A stretch of DNA of 32,606 nucleotides, taken from NCBI RefSeq assembly GCF_003612565.1, contig NZ_RAZG01000046.1:1-32606 (forward strand). Direction: 5' to 3'. Origin of the DNA: Roseburia sp. 1XD42-69. GTDB lineage: Bacteria > Bacillota > Clostridia > Lachnospirales > Lachnospiraceae. Below the pieces are notes generated by a model. The model was given only the letters and a program-made list of their open reading frames with translations, was not told the DNA's origin and did not search any database. Positions 7,551-15,846 of the stretch are shown here, piece after piece; positions within the stretch are counted from its first letter, which is position 1, and each line of letters opens with the position of its first letter. The translations under genes were made by a program, and so were the position numbers.

Positions 7551-8552
7551 CTATGATAACTCAGAGAAGTATTTGATTGTACGAACCATCTGAGAAGTAT
7601 AGCTGTTCTCATTGTCATACCAGGAAACAACCTGTACTAAGTTGTCCTCCCCTACCATAGTCTGTGTTGCATCAAAGATGGAGCCTGCTGTGCTTCCGAT
7701 GATATCAGAAGATACGATTTCCTCATCATTGTATGCGAAGGACTCGGTAGCTGCTTTCTTCATAAAGTCGTTAATCTGCTCTTTTGTAACAGATTTCTCA
7801 ACAGTTGCAACTAAGATAGTTGTAGAACCTGTCGGGCAGGGAACACGCTGAGCGGAACCGATTAATTTTCCGTTTAATTCCGGAATAACAAGTCCGATTG
7901 CTTTTGCAGCGCCTGTGCTGTTTGGAACGATATTTACTGCTGCTGCACGGGATCTTCTCAGATCGCCTTTTCTCTGAGGTCCGTCAAGAGTCATCTGGTC
8001 ACCTGTGTAAGAGTGAATTGTGCTCATGATACCGGATTTGATTCCTGCCAAGTCATTTAATGCTTTTGCCATGGGAGCTAAGCAGTTTGTGGTACAGGAA
8101 GCTGCGGAGATAATAGTATCTTCCGGTTTTAATGTAGTGTGGTTTACATTGTATACGATGGTAGGAAGGTCGTTTCCTGCTGGAGCAGAGATAACAACTT
8201 TTCTGGCACCTGCATTGATATGAGCCTGAGCTTTCTCTTTGCTTGTGTAGAATCCAGAACACTCTAATACAACGTCAACTTTTAAATCACCCCATGGGCA
8301 GTTGTTTGCATCCGGGAAAGCGTAGATTTTGATTTCTTTTCCGTCAACTGTAATAGAATCCTCTCCTGCGGATACTTTGTCAGCCAAAGCATATTTACCC
8401 TGAGAAGAATCATATTTTAACAAGTGTGCCAACATTTTGGGGCTTGTCAAATCATTGATTGCTACTACTTCATATCCTTCTGCACCGAACATCTGTCTGA
8501 ATGCAAGACGGCCGATACGGCCAAAACCATTGATTGCTACTCTTACTGCCAT
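7551..8552 (-). CDS. gap: Glyceraldehyde-3-phosphate dehydrogenase, type I
   Basis: 333 aa. It oxidises glyceraldehyde 3-phosphate with NAD+ and phosphate to 1,3-bisphosphoglycerate. Seen: Rossmann start [15 protein letters not shown], acidic residue after the second strand (AINDLT, Asp34, favouring NAD), catalytic [12 protein letters not shown] (Cys153), IHSYTGDQ (His180) and the C-terminal SWYDNENSY segment. A strong AGGAGG site precedes the ATG. It is the first gene of the glycolytic operon; a hairpin directly downstream may uncouple its level from pgk and tpiA. Confidence 0.98.
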   Translation of the reverse strand: MAVRVAINGFGRIGRLAFRQMFGAEGYEVVAINDLTSPKMLAHLLKYDSSQGKYALADKVSAGEDSITVDGKEIKIYAFPDANNCPWGDLKVDVVLECSGFYTSKEKAQAHINAGARKVVISAPAGNDLPTIVYNVNHTTLKPEDTIISAASCTTNCLAPMAKALNDLAGIKSGIMSTIHSYTGDQMTLDGPQRKGDLRRSRAAAVNIVPNSTGAAKAIGLVIPELNGKLIGSAQRVPCPTGSTTILVATVEKSVTKEQINDFMKKAATESFAYNDEEIVSSDIIGSTAGSIFDATQTMVGEDNLVQVVSWYDNENSYTSQMVRTIKYFSELS

Positions 8553-8591
8553 TCTTAATTCCTCCTAAAAAAATTTTAAGTAAGTTAATAT

Positions 8592-8647
8592 TTGAGCAAG
8601 CTTGCCCAACCTGTCTATATTTTAACCAATTTTTTCCCAAATTACAA
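8592..8647 (-). promoter_or_regulatory. Promoter of the gap operon and leader palindrome
   Basis: Minus strand: -35 TTGTAA (8642-8647), 17-nt spacer, -10 TAAAAT (8619-8624). Just downstream of the expected transcription start is a near-perfect palindrome, TTGGGCAAGCTTGCTCAA (8592-8609, one mismatched pair). It could be an operator or a leader stem. No CggR-type regulator gene lies in the window. Confidence 0.5.
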
Positions 8648-8702
8648 GTCTTAACCTGTACTTTGTTAAAATTTTCACTTTTTTTTATTTTCTGTCCCAA
8701 AT

Positions 8703-9230
8703 TCATGTCTCCTCCCCCGGAAAAAAGTCTGCAAAAAACTCCTTGTCCTTAAGTATATTAAGGATTCCTTCCAGTTTTTTATCCCTTTTATGATAAACTT
8801 TCATTCTCTTCCAGGGAATGTCGGTGACATATTCCCTCTGCCTGTCCGTAAGGCAGCCAAGCATCCTTTCGTACAATTCCCTGTCCCTGTGTACAACCAG
8901 GCCAAAATTACAGGGGATATAGATAATATCTTCCCCGGTGCCTGCCTTAACCACCCTCCGGAAACTTGTTCTGCCGTATTTGTCATATTCCTTCACATAG
9001 GTCACCTTCTGGCCCATCGTATGCTCCGGCTTTGTGAGGCAAATCACCCCGGTATTTAACAAATGTTCCCACACTACATTCTGCACCCGCTCATAGTTTG
9101 CCGGAAAGTCCAGCTGTCCCATAATCTCTCTTATGGAATACCCCCTGTTCCAAAGATGGCGGATGGCGCCGCCGTTTGCCGCATCCTGGGAAAAATTGGT
9201 AAGGGCGCCTTTGAAATAATCCTCCGGCAT
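8703..9230 (-). CDS. Conserved hypothetical protein with winged-helix-like N-terminus
   Basis: 175 aa; I do not recognise a named family. Residues ~20-65 (GGAIRHLWNRGYSIREIMGQ and the following YERVQNVVWEHLLNTGVI) have the helix pattern of an HTH/winged-helix unit. The middle is beta-rich (VTYVKEYDKYGRTSFRRVV) and the C-terminal third is basic and helical (ITER-free, WKRMKVYHKRDKKLEGIL). There is no signal peptide or membrane segment. The ATG overlaps the stop of the upstream esterase (TAATG), so translation is coupled. It is the last gene of the amrA-esterase operon, which suggests a shared pathway, but the role is unknown. Confidence 0.7.
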   Translation of the reverse strand: MPEDYFKGALTNFSQDAANGGAIRHLWNRGYSIREIMGQLDFPANYERVQNVVWEHLLNTGVICLTKPEHTMGQKVTYVKEYDKYGRTSFRRVVKAGTGEDIIYIPCNFGLVVHRDRELYERMLGCLTDRQREYVTDIPWKRMKVYHKRDKKLEGILNILKDKEFFADFFPGEET

Positions 9231-10078
9231 TATCCCACCAGCTTTTCTTTAAAAAAGAGAGTAATGCTCTGCCAGACTTCTTTCTGGAAAAAACGGATAT
9301 CCGCATGGTCTGCGTCCTCTATCTCAAGAAGCGTCACGTCACACCCTGCGTCTTCCAGTTTTTTGTACAGGGATTCCCCCTGGGAGAAAGGCACCGTATG
9401 GTCGTTATCCCCGTGGATAATCAAAAAGGGGGGAGCATCTTTTGTCACATAATAGACAGGGCAGATTTTCTCCGCCTCCTCCCTGTTTGTCATGGTATTC
9501 TTTCCCAGGAGAAGGGATTCCATGGAAACCGCCGCCATTTCCTCCGTGGGATATTTTATTTTTGTCACATCCGCAGGAGGATACCAGGTAACAGCCGCCT
9601 TAAGGGAGCTTGTCTCATCCAAAAAAGCTCCTGCGTCATAAGACGGATCATGCACAAGGGCCGCCATTGCCGCAAGGTAACCCCCGGCGGACTCCCCCAT
9701 AATGCCCATGCGGTTTTTGTCAATGTTATAACGCTCTGCATGGGCTTTTAAATAACGGATTCCCCCTTTTACATCTAAAAGGGGCAGGGGATAGCAGACT
9801 TCGTTGGTGGTGCGGTACTCTACGCTGGCCACCACAAATCCCTCCATGGCAAGGATGGATAAGTAAGCCAGATGGGCGGACCTGTCCATGGTGCGCCAGG
9901 CCCCTCCGCATACCCACACAATGCAGGGATACGCTTTTGTGTTATCCTCGGGATAAATGATATCCATTTTTAAATCTTTCCTGGTGTGCCCAAACCAGTT
10001 GTCCACCTGGGCAAAGGTAATCCCGGTAATCACGGAATACTGGGGGTTTTCCACTTTCACTTTAATTTTTTTTCTCAT
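9230..10078 (-). CDS. Alpha/beta hydrolase, BD-FAE/acetylesterase-like
   Basis: 282 aa from the ATG at 10078, chosen because GAAGG lies 5 nt upstream; ATG 10096 (TGATG overlap with amrA) and GTG 10099 are alternatives. It resembles carboxylesterases of the HGG(G/A)W type: oxyanion motif VWVCGGAWR, nucleophile GESAGGYLAA (Ser130), acid IIHGDNDHTVP (Asp224 or Asp226) and DADHADI (His258). The first residue of the usual HGGAW motif is Cys57 here. No signal peptide, so cytosolic. Substrate unknown, possibly an acylated or formylated small molecule. It is coupled to amrA upstream and to the unknown 175-aa protein downstream. Confidence 0.85.
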   Translation of the reverse strand: MRKKIKVKVENPQYSVITGITFAQVDNWFGHTRKDLKMDIIYPEDNTKAYPCIVWVCGGAWRTMDRSAHLAYLSILAMEGFVVASVEYRTTNEVCYPLPLLDVKGGIRYLKAHAERYNIDKNRMGIMGESAGGYLAAMAALVHDPSYDAGAFLDETSSLKAAVTWYPPADVTKIKYPTEEMAAVSMESLLLGKNTMTNREEAEKICPVYYVTKDAPPFLIIHGDNDHTVPFSQGESLYKKLEDAGCDVTLLEIEDADHADIRFFQKEVWQSITLFFKEKLVG

Positions 10079-10095
10079 TTTTGCCTTCTTTCTCA

Positions 10096-11481
10096 TCACT
10101 GAATATGACGCTCTACCTCAAATCTCTCTATGGAAACATCCTCCTCTTCAGGGATTCCTGCCTTTTGTTTTGCAATGGCAATCTGCTCTTCCACCGTATC
10201 CACCCCTGCCAGGCTTGGCAAAAGCAGACCTCTTTTTTCTCCCTTTGTCACAATGACCCCATACCGTCTCACATCCAGTTCCCTGAGGGAATTCACAGGC
10301 TCTGTCTCCCCCAGCACATCCACGCTGACGGTAAGGTCTTCTAACTCCTCCGGCAATATGGGTTCAAATCTGGGATCGTTTACCGCAGCGCTTATGGCAT
10401 TTTCCATAATCTCCTGGGCCACACAGTCGTAGGCGCTGTGAATCGTTCCAATACATCCCCGAAGCCTGCCCTGCTTTTTTATGGACACAAATACCCCTGC
10501 CCTCCTAAAATACATTTCCCCTGGAAGCCCCATGGGGGCTGCCGGCTTTTTCCCAGAGAAAATAAACTCTTCTATGGTACTTCTCGCCAAGCGCACATAT
10601 GCATCCCCATCCATGAGGGAAGCTAATTTCACCCGGAGTTTTTTCACATATGTATCTTTAAAACTCCGGGATGCATCCTTCCTTAAAACTTCATAGGAAC
10701 AGATTCCGTACCCCACGCCAAAAGGCCCCTCATAGGAAAATTTTAAGGATTTCACGGCCTTTCTATCCAGGGCCCCTGCCAAAACCACAAAGGAGCGGTG
10801 GCCGCACTCCCCGGCTCTGGCGCAAAATTTTTCCTTAAAATCAAAGAGTTCCAAAAAACGGCCCTCTCCCATAATATCCATAATGGCTTTATCATACTCC
10901 GGCCCTTCTTTTTTAAAACCGTAAGGCCCGTCCTCTTTCAGACAGTGGGATAAATCCCCGCTGGCAAGAACCACTGTATTTCTGCTCAGAGCCTCCGCCG
11001 TCTTTTGTATGCACTGCCCCAGTTCATAGTGATGCATAAAAGAAAGGCCGGAAGGTCCAATGCGCACCAGACGATAATCCGTATAGTATTGATTTACAAA
11101 ATAAAGCGGCACCATGGTTCCGTGGTCTAAATCCCTCTCCTTTTCCCCTAACGTCCCAGCAGGGAGATTTTTCTCTTCTGCCACACCGGACAATGTTTTC
11201 ACGAACTCCGTGTCATAGGAGACTTCCATCTTCTCCTGAGGTGCGCCAAACCGGGAAAAATCTCCCTTGGCCCCCTCTTTCGGTGAGATGTGAAAATAAT
11301 CAGCATACATCGTCTGGTGGGGAGATATCACCACGATTGTATCAGGCTTCTCTTCCCCAATCCTTCTCCCCAATTCGAGATAGGCATCTATTGTACTTTG
11401 TATCTTTTTTTCTTCCCCTTTTCCCACCCCCGGTACGATGATAGGCGGGTGGGGAACCATATATGCGGTTGTAATTCCCAT
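10096..11481 (-). CDS. amrA: AmmeMemoRadiSam system protein A (Memo-like + AMMECR1 fusion)
   Basis: 461 aa, two domains. Residues ~1-275 are a class III extradiol-dioxygenase-like (LigB/Memo) domain: MVPHPPIIVPGVG, VVISPHQTMYADYF, DHGTMVPLYFV and ASGDLSHCLKEDGPYGF provide the His/Asp metal-type positions. Residues ~285-461 are an AMMECR1 domain with the family hexamer LRGCIGT, followed by AAVNDPRF and the C-terminal RGLLLPSL...VEEQIAIAK. Families of this fusion usually travel with a radical SAM partner (AmrS). None is present here; an esterase and an unknown protein follow instead. The exact reaction is not known. A strong GCAGGAGG site and a good promoter precede the ATG. Confidence 0.9.
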   Translation of the reverse strand: MGITTAYMVPHPPIIVPGVGKGEEKKIQSTIDAYLELGRRIGEEKPDTIVVISPHQTMYADYFHISPKEGAKGDFSRFGAPQEKMEVSYDTEFVKTLSGVAEEKNLPAGTLGEKERDLDHGTMVPLYFVNQYYTDYRLVRIGPSGLSFMHHYELGQCIQKTAEALSRNTVVLASGDLSHCLKEDGPYGFKKEGPEYDKAIMDIMGEGRFLELFDFKEKFCARAGECGHRSFVVLAGALDRKAVKSLKFSYEGPFGVGYGICSYEVLRKDASRSFKDTYVKKLRVKLASLMDGDAYVRLARSTIEEFIFSGKKPAAPMGLPGEMYFRRAGVFVSIKKQGRLRGCIGTIHSAYDCVAQEIMENAISAAVNDPRFEPILPEELEDLTVSVDVLGETEPVNSLRELDVRRYGVIVTKGEKRGLLLPSLAGVDTVEEQIAIAKQKAGIPEEEDVSIERFEVERHIQ

Positions 11482-11515
11482 AAAGACCTCCTGCTAAAAG
11501 TATATACTATATTCT

Positions 11516-11544
11516 ATTATACCCATAAATTTCACAGGTGTAAA
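11516..11544 (-). promoter_or_regulatory. Promoter of the amrA operon
   Basis: Minus strand: -35 TTTACA (11539-11544), 17-nt spacer, -10 TATAAT (11516-11521), about 35 nt upstream of the amrA start. The divergent MerR gene begins 200 bp away with its own promoter. Confidence 0.6.
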
Positions 11545-11602
11545 CAGGAAATCCTACTCAGACATGAGATTGAATGTTGTCGTTTATGTTCCTCCCTTCA
11601 CC

Positions 11603-11653
11603 TTGTATTTATTTCCTATATATGATATTATTAACCGTACAGTAACTGTTCGG
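11603..11653 (+). promoter_or_regulatory. Promoter and candidate operator of the MerR gene
   Basis: -35 TTGTAT (11603-11608), 17-nt spacer, -10 TATTAT (11626-11631). Directly downstream is CCGTACAGTAACTGTTCGG (11635-11653), a 19-bp inverted repeat with one mismatched pair. Its position over the transcription start fits autorepression by the MerR-type product. Confidence 0.55.
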
Positions 11654-11686
11654 ACAATGTTATTTTGAAAATTTTTTGAGGTGACT

Positions 11687-12505
11687 ATGAATAAAAAAGA
11701 AAAGCTTCTCACAATCGGCCAATTCGCAGCTATGCATGGCATTAACAAAAAGACCCTTATGTGGTATGATGAAATCGGGCTGTTCAAACCGGCTGTCATC
11801 AACCCCGAAAACGGATATCGATGTTATAATTACCACCAAAGCCCTGTCCTTGAAACCATCCTTCTGCTGAGGGAACTGGATGTGCCCATCCATGAAATAC
11901 AGGTTTTCATGAAAAACCGGTCCGCCGCCAGTTTAAAATGCCTTTTGGAAGAAAAAATTGCATGTATTGACATGCAGATTACCCACCTGCAAGCGGTCCG
12001 GACAACTTTATGTACGCATCGCCAAAATATGGACACGCTCCTAACCATGGACTTATCCGGAATCAGTATTGTGGAAAAAGAAGAACGCTGTCTGGTCACC
12101 GTGGACATAGACCGGAATACCTCATTTGAACAGGAAGTGGAACTAATCACTGCCGAGACCGAAAAATATCAGCTTGGCCGTCTCCATGAGGCATCTTATG
12201 GTTCTATGATCTCCGTTGCCGACCTGGAAAACGGCAGCTTTGACAATTATTCCAAACTCTTTATCGAGATCCCCTTTCTCCCATATCAAACCGGGCTGCA
12301 TATCATGCCAAAGGGTAAATACTTAAAAGCCTTCCACAAAGGGGAGTGGGATGGCATCCCGAAGCGGTATCAGGAAATCCTGGACTATGCAAAGGAAAAC
12401 GGGCTGACCCTCCATGGATTTTCCTATGAAATGGGTATCAACGAAAATGTCATTGACCGGATTGAGGATTACATCGTACAGATTGAAATTCCTGTTAAAA
12501 GATAA
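11687..12505 (+). CDS. MerR family regulator with GyrI-like effector-binding domain
   Basis: 272 aa from the ATG at 11687 (GAGG 5 nt upstream; a GTG at 11681 lies inside that site). Residues ~5-75 form the MerR winged helix: LTIGQFAAMHGINKKTLMWY, DEIGLFKPA, NGYRCYN, then LLLRELDVPIHEIQ and a coiled-coil dimerisation helix (to ~115). Residues ~120-272 resemble a GyrI-like/AraC-effector domain (FIEIPFLPYQTGLHIMPKG, YLKAFHKGEWDGIP), which binds drug-like or small amphipathic molecules in BmrR-type relatives. No transporter target is adjacent. A terminator follows the stop. The gene probably autoregulates through the upstream palindrome. Confidence 0.9.
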   Translation: MNKKEKLLTIGQFAAMHGINKKTLMWYDEIGLFKPAVINPENGYRCYNYHQSPVLETILLLRELDVPIHEIQVFMKNRSAASLKCLLEEKIACIDMQITHLQAVRTTLCTHRQNMDTLLTMDLSGISIVEKEERCLVTVDIDRNTSFEQEVELITAETEKYQLGRLHEASYGSMISVADLENGSFDNYSKLFIEIPFLPYQTGLHIMPKGKYLKAFHKGEWDGIPKRYQEILDYAKENGLTLHGFSYEMGINENVIDRIEDYIVQIEIPVKR

Positions 12506-12509
12506 ACGG

Positions 12510-12542
12510 AAAACTACTGGCTAAATATCGGCCAGTAGTTTT
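12510..12542 (+). terminator. Rho-independent terminator after the MerR gene
   Basis: Perfect 12-bp arms AAAACTACTGGC (12510-12521) and GCCAGTAGTTTT (12531-12542) with a 9-nt loop. The A/T ends make it usable in both directions, so it can also serve the convergent DUF6033 gene. Confidence 0.85.
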
Positions 12543-12567
12543 GTGTGAATTTTAAGTATTTTTGTTT

Positions 12568-13251
12568 TTAAATGCTGCAATCAAAACGGCTGCCAGCGGT
12601 TTCTTCTTTCACCTTATCCCAATCCACATTACGGATTTTGTCAAGAAGCTCTTCCACAGAATTTGCCTTCACCGTAATCCGCTTGCCATAATCTTTTTTC
12701 TCCTGCTCTTTTGCAGCCTTAGCCCTTTCTTCTCTCTTTGCTTCCTTGGTATCCTCAATGTGCTCTCTCTGTTTATCGCTCATTTTCTGAAGTTCTGCAA
12801 AGTAAGATACCGTCCCGTCTTTTCCGATAGAAACGCCAAGATTTACCACCTCGTCTTCTTTATCCGAAAGCTGGTCTTTTATCTCTTTCAATTTTCCCGT
12901 GGACTCTTCGATAATGGAAAGATTCTTCTCTTTGTAATCAGGATCCGCCGCCATTTTTTCCAGCTCTTCCGGGTCGATTAACACACTGTACTCTTTGGTC
13001 CCCCTGGAGAGATAACTTTGGGCTTCCTCATCGGAATTAAAACTTGCCACCATGAAATCCATATTTCCGTATCTTCTCTTAAGCTCTGCCAGCAATGCTT
13101 TGGCATTGGCGCTAAGTTTTGGCGTGTCCTTCTTTACACCGTCTGGCCCCTCATTTTTACTTGTTTTTTTGCTCTGTCTGCTTTTCTGATTTTTCAGCGT
13201 ACTGTCATAAGTATTTGCCTGATACGCTCCGTAGCTTCCCACTTTGTTCAT
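12568..13251 (-). CDS. DUF6033 family protein
   Basis: 227 aa from the ATG at 13251, chosen because GGGAGG lies 9 nt upstream; further ATGs at 13257 and 13290 are badly spaced or upstream of that site. It starts MNKVGSYGAYQANTYDS, then a Ser/Lys-rich linker, a conserved block (LSANAKALLAELKRRYGNMD and FMVASFNSDEEAQSYLSRGT, EYSVLIDPEELEKMAADPDY), and an acidic/basic helical C-terminus rich in Glu/Lys. No signal peptide and no membrane segment. Family function is unknown; I recognise it only as DUF6033-like. The upstream promoter resembles a sigma-D (motility) promoter, which is the best clue to its role. Confidence 0.7.
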   Translation of the reverse strand: MNKVGSYGAYQANTYDSTLKNQKSRQSKKTSKNEGPDGVKKDTPKLSANAKALLAELKRRYGNMDFMVASFNSDEEAQSYLSRGTKEYSVLIDPEELEKMAADPDYKEKNLSIIEESTGKLKEIKDQLSDKEDEVVNLGVSIGKDGTVSYFAELQKMSDKQREHIEDTKEAKREERAKAAKEQEKKDYGKRITVKANSVEELLDKIRNVDWDKVKEETAGSRFDCSI

Positions 13252-13317
13252 CGGCATAACCTCCCTGTTATATCGGCCAAAACCGGCCATTAATTCCCTT
13301 TATATGCTATAGTTATT

Positions 13318-13344
13318 ATATCGGCAGAACAGATAGCTTTCTTA
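13318..13344 (-). promoter_or_regulatory. Sigma-D (motility)-type promoter of the DUF6033 gene
   Basis: Minus strand TAAG (13341-13344), 15 nt, then GCCGATAT (13318-13325). The sigma-28/sigma-D consensus is TAAA-N15-GCCGATAA/T, so 11 of 12 positions fit. The overlapping TATAAT (13315-13320) has no good vegetative -35 at the right distance. The start codon is about 65 nt downstream. Confidence 0.55.
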
Positions 13345-13386
13345 AGAGGAATACGCCGGTACTTTTCACAGACAGATGTTTAATGG

Positions 13387-15846
13387 CTATTCGCTGTAAC
13401 GTATCCTCTCAATCAGAGATTCCTTTTTCACTTTTCCTCCCAGCGCCCCAGCCAGAAACATCTGAACGGCCAGGAGAATCAACGCAACAATGATTACCGC
13501 TGCAAGGGGATAATGATACTCCCTGATATTAAACCACCCCTGGTCCTTTGCCGTTAAAAATACAGGATACCCCAGGAGGCTGCCAAGTCCTACGGAAATA
13601 ATCAGGGTGCCTGCAGTATAAAACAGGCCTTCCGTGCGAAGCATTTTTACAAGCTGATGGTTTGTCATTCCCATAGCCTGCATCATCCCGATTTCCTTTT
13701 TGCGGATGTGGACGCTGTGAATCATGGTGTTTATCACATTCATAATACAGATAGCCCCTAAAATCCCAAGAAAGGCATAGGCTGCCGCCGTTGTGACGGC
13801 AAGTGCGCTTTTCCACTGGTCATACTCTTTTTTCCAGGTATTTAACTCACACCTTTCGTTTCCTTCCATCAGCCCCTCAAAGGCCAAAAGGGTATCCTTA
13901 TTATATTTTTCTTTTGCAAAAACAGAATACGTGCCTTTCAAATCTCCGTCACAAATTTTAGAAATCCCCTCTGACGCCATATACAAATACTGAAATTGTG
14001 AGAATCCTGCCGGGAAATCTGATATGGCAATCACTTCCACCTCCACGGTTTTCTCTGTCCCGTCTGACACCTTAAGTTCCAGGGTATCTCCCAGGCTGAT
14101 ATCTGGAAACCAGTAGAGCATATTTTTATCCACAATACATTTTGTTCCGGTTTTTAAGTCCTCGTAGGTGGCGCTTCCCTCAACGATTCCGTCCAAAAGA
14201 AAATCTGCATACTCCTCTGGCACTCCCTTTATGCCCCAGGTTTCCCCGTCAAAAGTGTCTGAGGTTACATGGGCTTCCGTAAAAGTCACCACGGATGTCA
14301 CACCCTCAATTTCTAAAATCTGCTGTTTTAATTCTTCTGTCAGAGGATTGTCTTTTATCACATAACTCCACTCCCATTCCGGGTGTTCCCTGTTTCCCGA
14401 CTGTGTAATAGCAGAGATTTCGTACTGTCCTGTGAGGGAAGCGTCTGCGCTCTTTTTGGGGTCTGCACAGGATAAAACCGTTGCCACCACAATAACAAAA
14501 ACTCCTGTAAGAGACATTGCAAAAATTGTGATAAAGCTGTTTTTCTTTTTCCCAAGAAGATATATTTTGGCAAGGCCCAAAACAGACATTTCCTTATGGC
14601 TCTTTCTTGATTTTTTAGCCCTCTTCCCGGTCTGCCCCTCTGTCCCCTGGAAACGGATAGCTTCAATCTCCGATATTTTTGAGACAACACGCATAGGCTT
14701 GTGCAGGGCTAATCCCACGGTAAAAAGGGTGACTGCAACGGCCAGCACATACAGGGAAATATGGTAAAGCTGCACATCCCCGGAAGATATCACCTCTCTT
14801 AATGCTCCCACATAAGCATTGTCATCTCTGCTGACATTTGCTATGGAAAGCAATATGATTTTGGTAAGGACGGTTCCAAGAACCAGGCCAATGGGCATTG
14901 CAATCATTGCCACAGACATTCCCTCCCAGAATACCATGCCCTTAAGCTGCTTTTTGGATGCACCCATTGCCTTTATTTTTCCAAATTCCCGGACTCTGTC
15001 AGACAGCCCCACATAATAAATACTGTAAATGGTTATTACTCCCGCCAAAACGATAATGCACATAATTCCCACAATGACAGGCACCATAACCGGGTCCACA
15101 TAATTTGCCCCCAGGTAGTTATCATTTACCCGGACAGCCGTCTCTGCTATTCCCAGACGCCCTGTCATTTTTAAAATCCGCTCTTCTATCTGGGTTGTGG
15201 TCTCATCCTCTTCCGTAATAACCTGAAAAAGGAAACGGTAAACGATTTCCTCCCCCGGCACCTCACTCCTTAAAAAATCTTCAGACACCAGTGCGTTAAA
15301 CATTGTCTGGTCTTCTGCCGTATCCTCCAAAAATCCTGTTACCACAAATTCCTTTTCTTTTGTGTAATCCGTTATCCCCCCGTGCATTACCTGATAGGGA
15401 ACCTTTATGGTATCCCCAATTCCGGCTTTTTGTCCCAGACACCTTAAAATCCCCTGGGACACCACAATCTCATTTTCTTTCCGGGGCATATTCCCTTCTA
15501 AAAGTTCCATGTTGTAAAGGCTCATTCCGTGGTCATCTAAAAACATCATGGATATCTGGGCATCTTTTACCGGCATAATTCCCACATCGCTTCTCAATCC
15601 GTAAACCATAATTTCATGGCTCACGGAAAGCTTTTTCATTGTCTCCTCACTGACATCCCGAACCAGGGCGTGCCAGTGAGGGTAGATCTTATTGGTAACT
15701 GCATACTGGCATTCTATCATATCTTTCCCTATGGTGGGAACAAGAAACAAAAGCAGCGTAGTTAAAAATATGGCGATTCCAATAAGAATATTTTTGCTTT
15801 TGTGATATTTCATATTCTGTACTGCGATTCTTCTTACCATAGACAT
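13387..15846 (-). CDS. ABC transporter permease, FtsX/MacB type
   Basis: 819 aa. One N-terminal helix (ILIGIAIFLTTLLLFLV, ~20-36), a first extracytoplasmic domain, three helices near 255-385 forming the first FtsX unit (VIVGIMCIIVLAGVITIYSI; the coupling motif REFGKIKAMGASKKQLK), then a second N-terminal-type helix (~435), a second extracytoplasmic domain, and three C-terminal helices (~690-810) with the second coupling motif EIGMMQAMGMTNHQLVKML. This duplicated layout matches Gram-positive antimicrobial-peptide or lipid-linked efflux/sensing permeases. Its ATG overlaps the stop of the ATPase gene (TAATG), so the two subunits are coupled. Substrate not known. Confidence 0.92.
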   Translation of the reverse strand: MSMVRRIAVQNMKYHKSKNILIGIAIFLTTLLLFLVPTIGKDMIECQYAVTNKIYPHWHALVRDVSEETMKKLSVSHEIMVYGLRSDVGIMPVKDAQISMMFLDDHGMSLYNMELLEGNMPRKENEIVVSQGILRCLGQKAGIGDTIKVPYQVMHGGITDYTKEKEFVVTGFLEDTAEDQTMFNALVSEDFLRSEVPGEEIVYRFLFQVITEEDETTTQIEERILKMTGRLGIAETAVRVNDNYLGANYVDPVMVPVIVGIMCIIVLAGVITIYSIYYVGLSDRVREFGKIKAMGASKKQLKGMVFWEGMSVAMIAMPIGLVLGTVLTKIILLSIANVSRDDNAYVGALREVISSGDVQLYHISLYVLAVAVTLFTVGLALHKPMRVVSKISEIEAIRFQGTEGQTGKRAKKSRKSHKEMSVLGLAKIYLLGKKKNSFITIFAMSLTGVFVIVVATVLSCADPKKSADASLTGQYEISAITQSGNREHPEWEWSYVIKDNPLTEELKQQILEIEGVTSVVTFTEAHVTSDTFDGETWGIKGVPEEYADFLLDGIVEGSATYEDLKTGTKCIVDKNMLYWFPDISLGDTLELKVSDGTEKTVEVEVIAISDFPAGFSQFQYLYMASEGISKICDGDLKGTYSVFAKEKYNKDTLLAFEGLMEGNERCELNTWKKEYDQWKSALAVTTAAAYAFLGILGAICIMNVINTMIHSVHIRKKEIGMMQAMGMTNHQLVKMLRTEGLFYTAGTLIISVGLGSLLGYPVFLTAKDQGWFNIREYHYPLAAVIIVALILLAVQMFLAGALGGKVKKESLIERIRYSE

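Noticed and set aside
13529-13816. 95-codon ORF inside the FtsX-type permease
   Set aside because: Same strand, alternative frame of a well-supported membrane protein gene.
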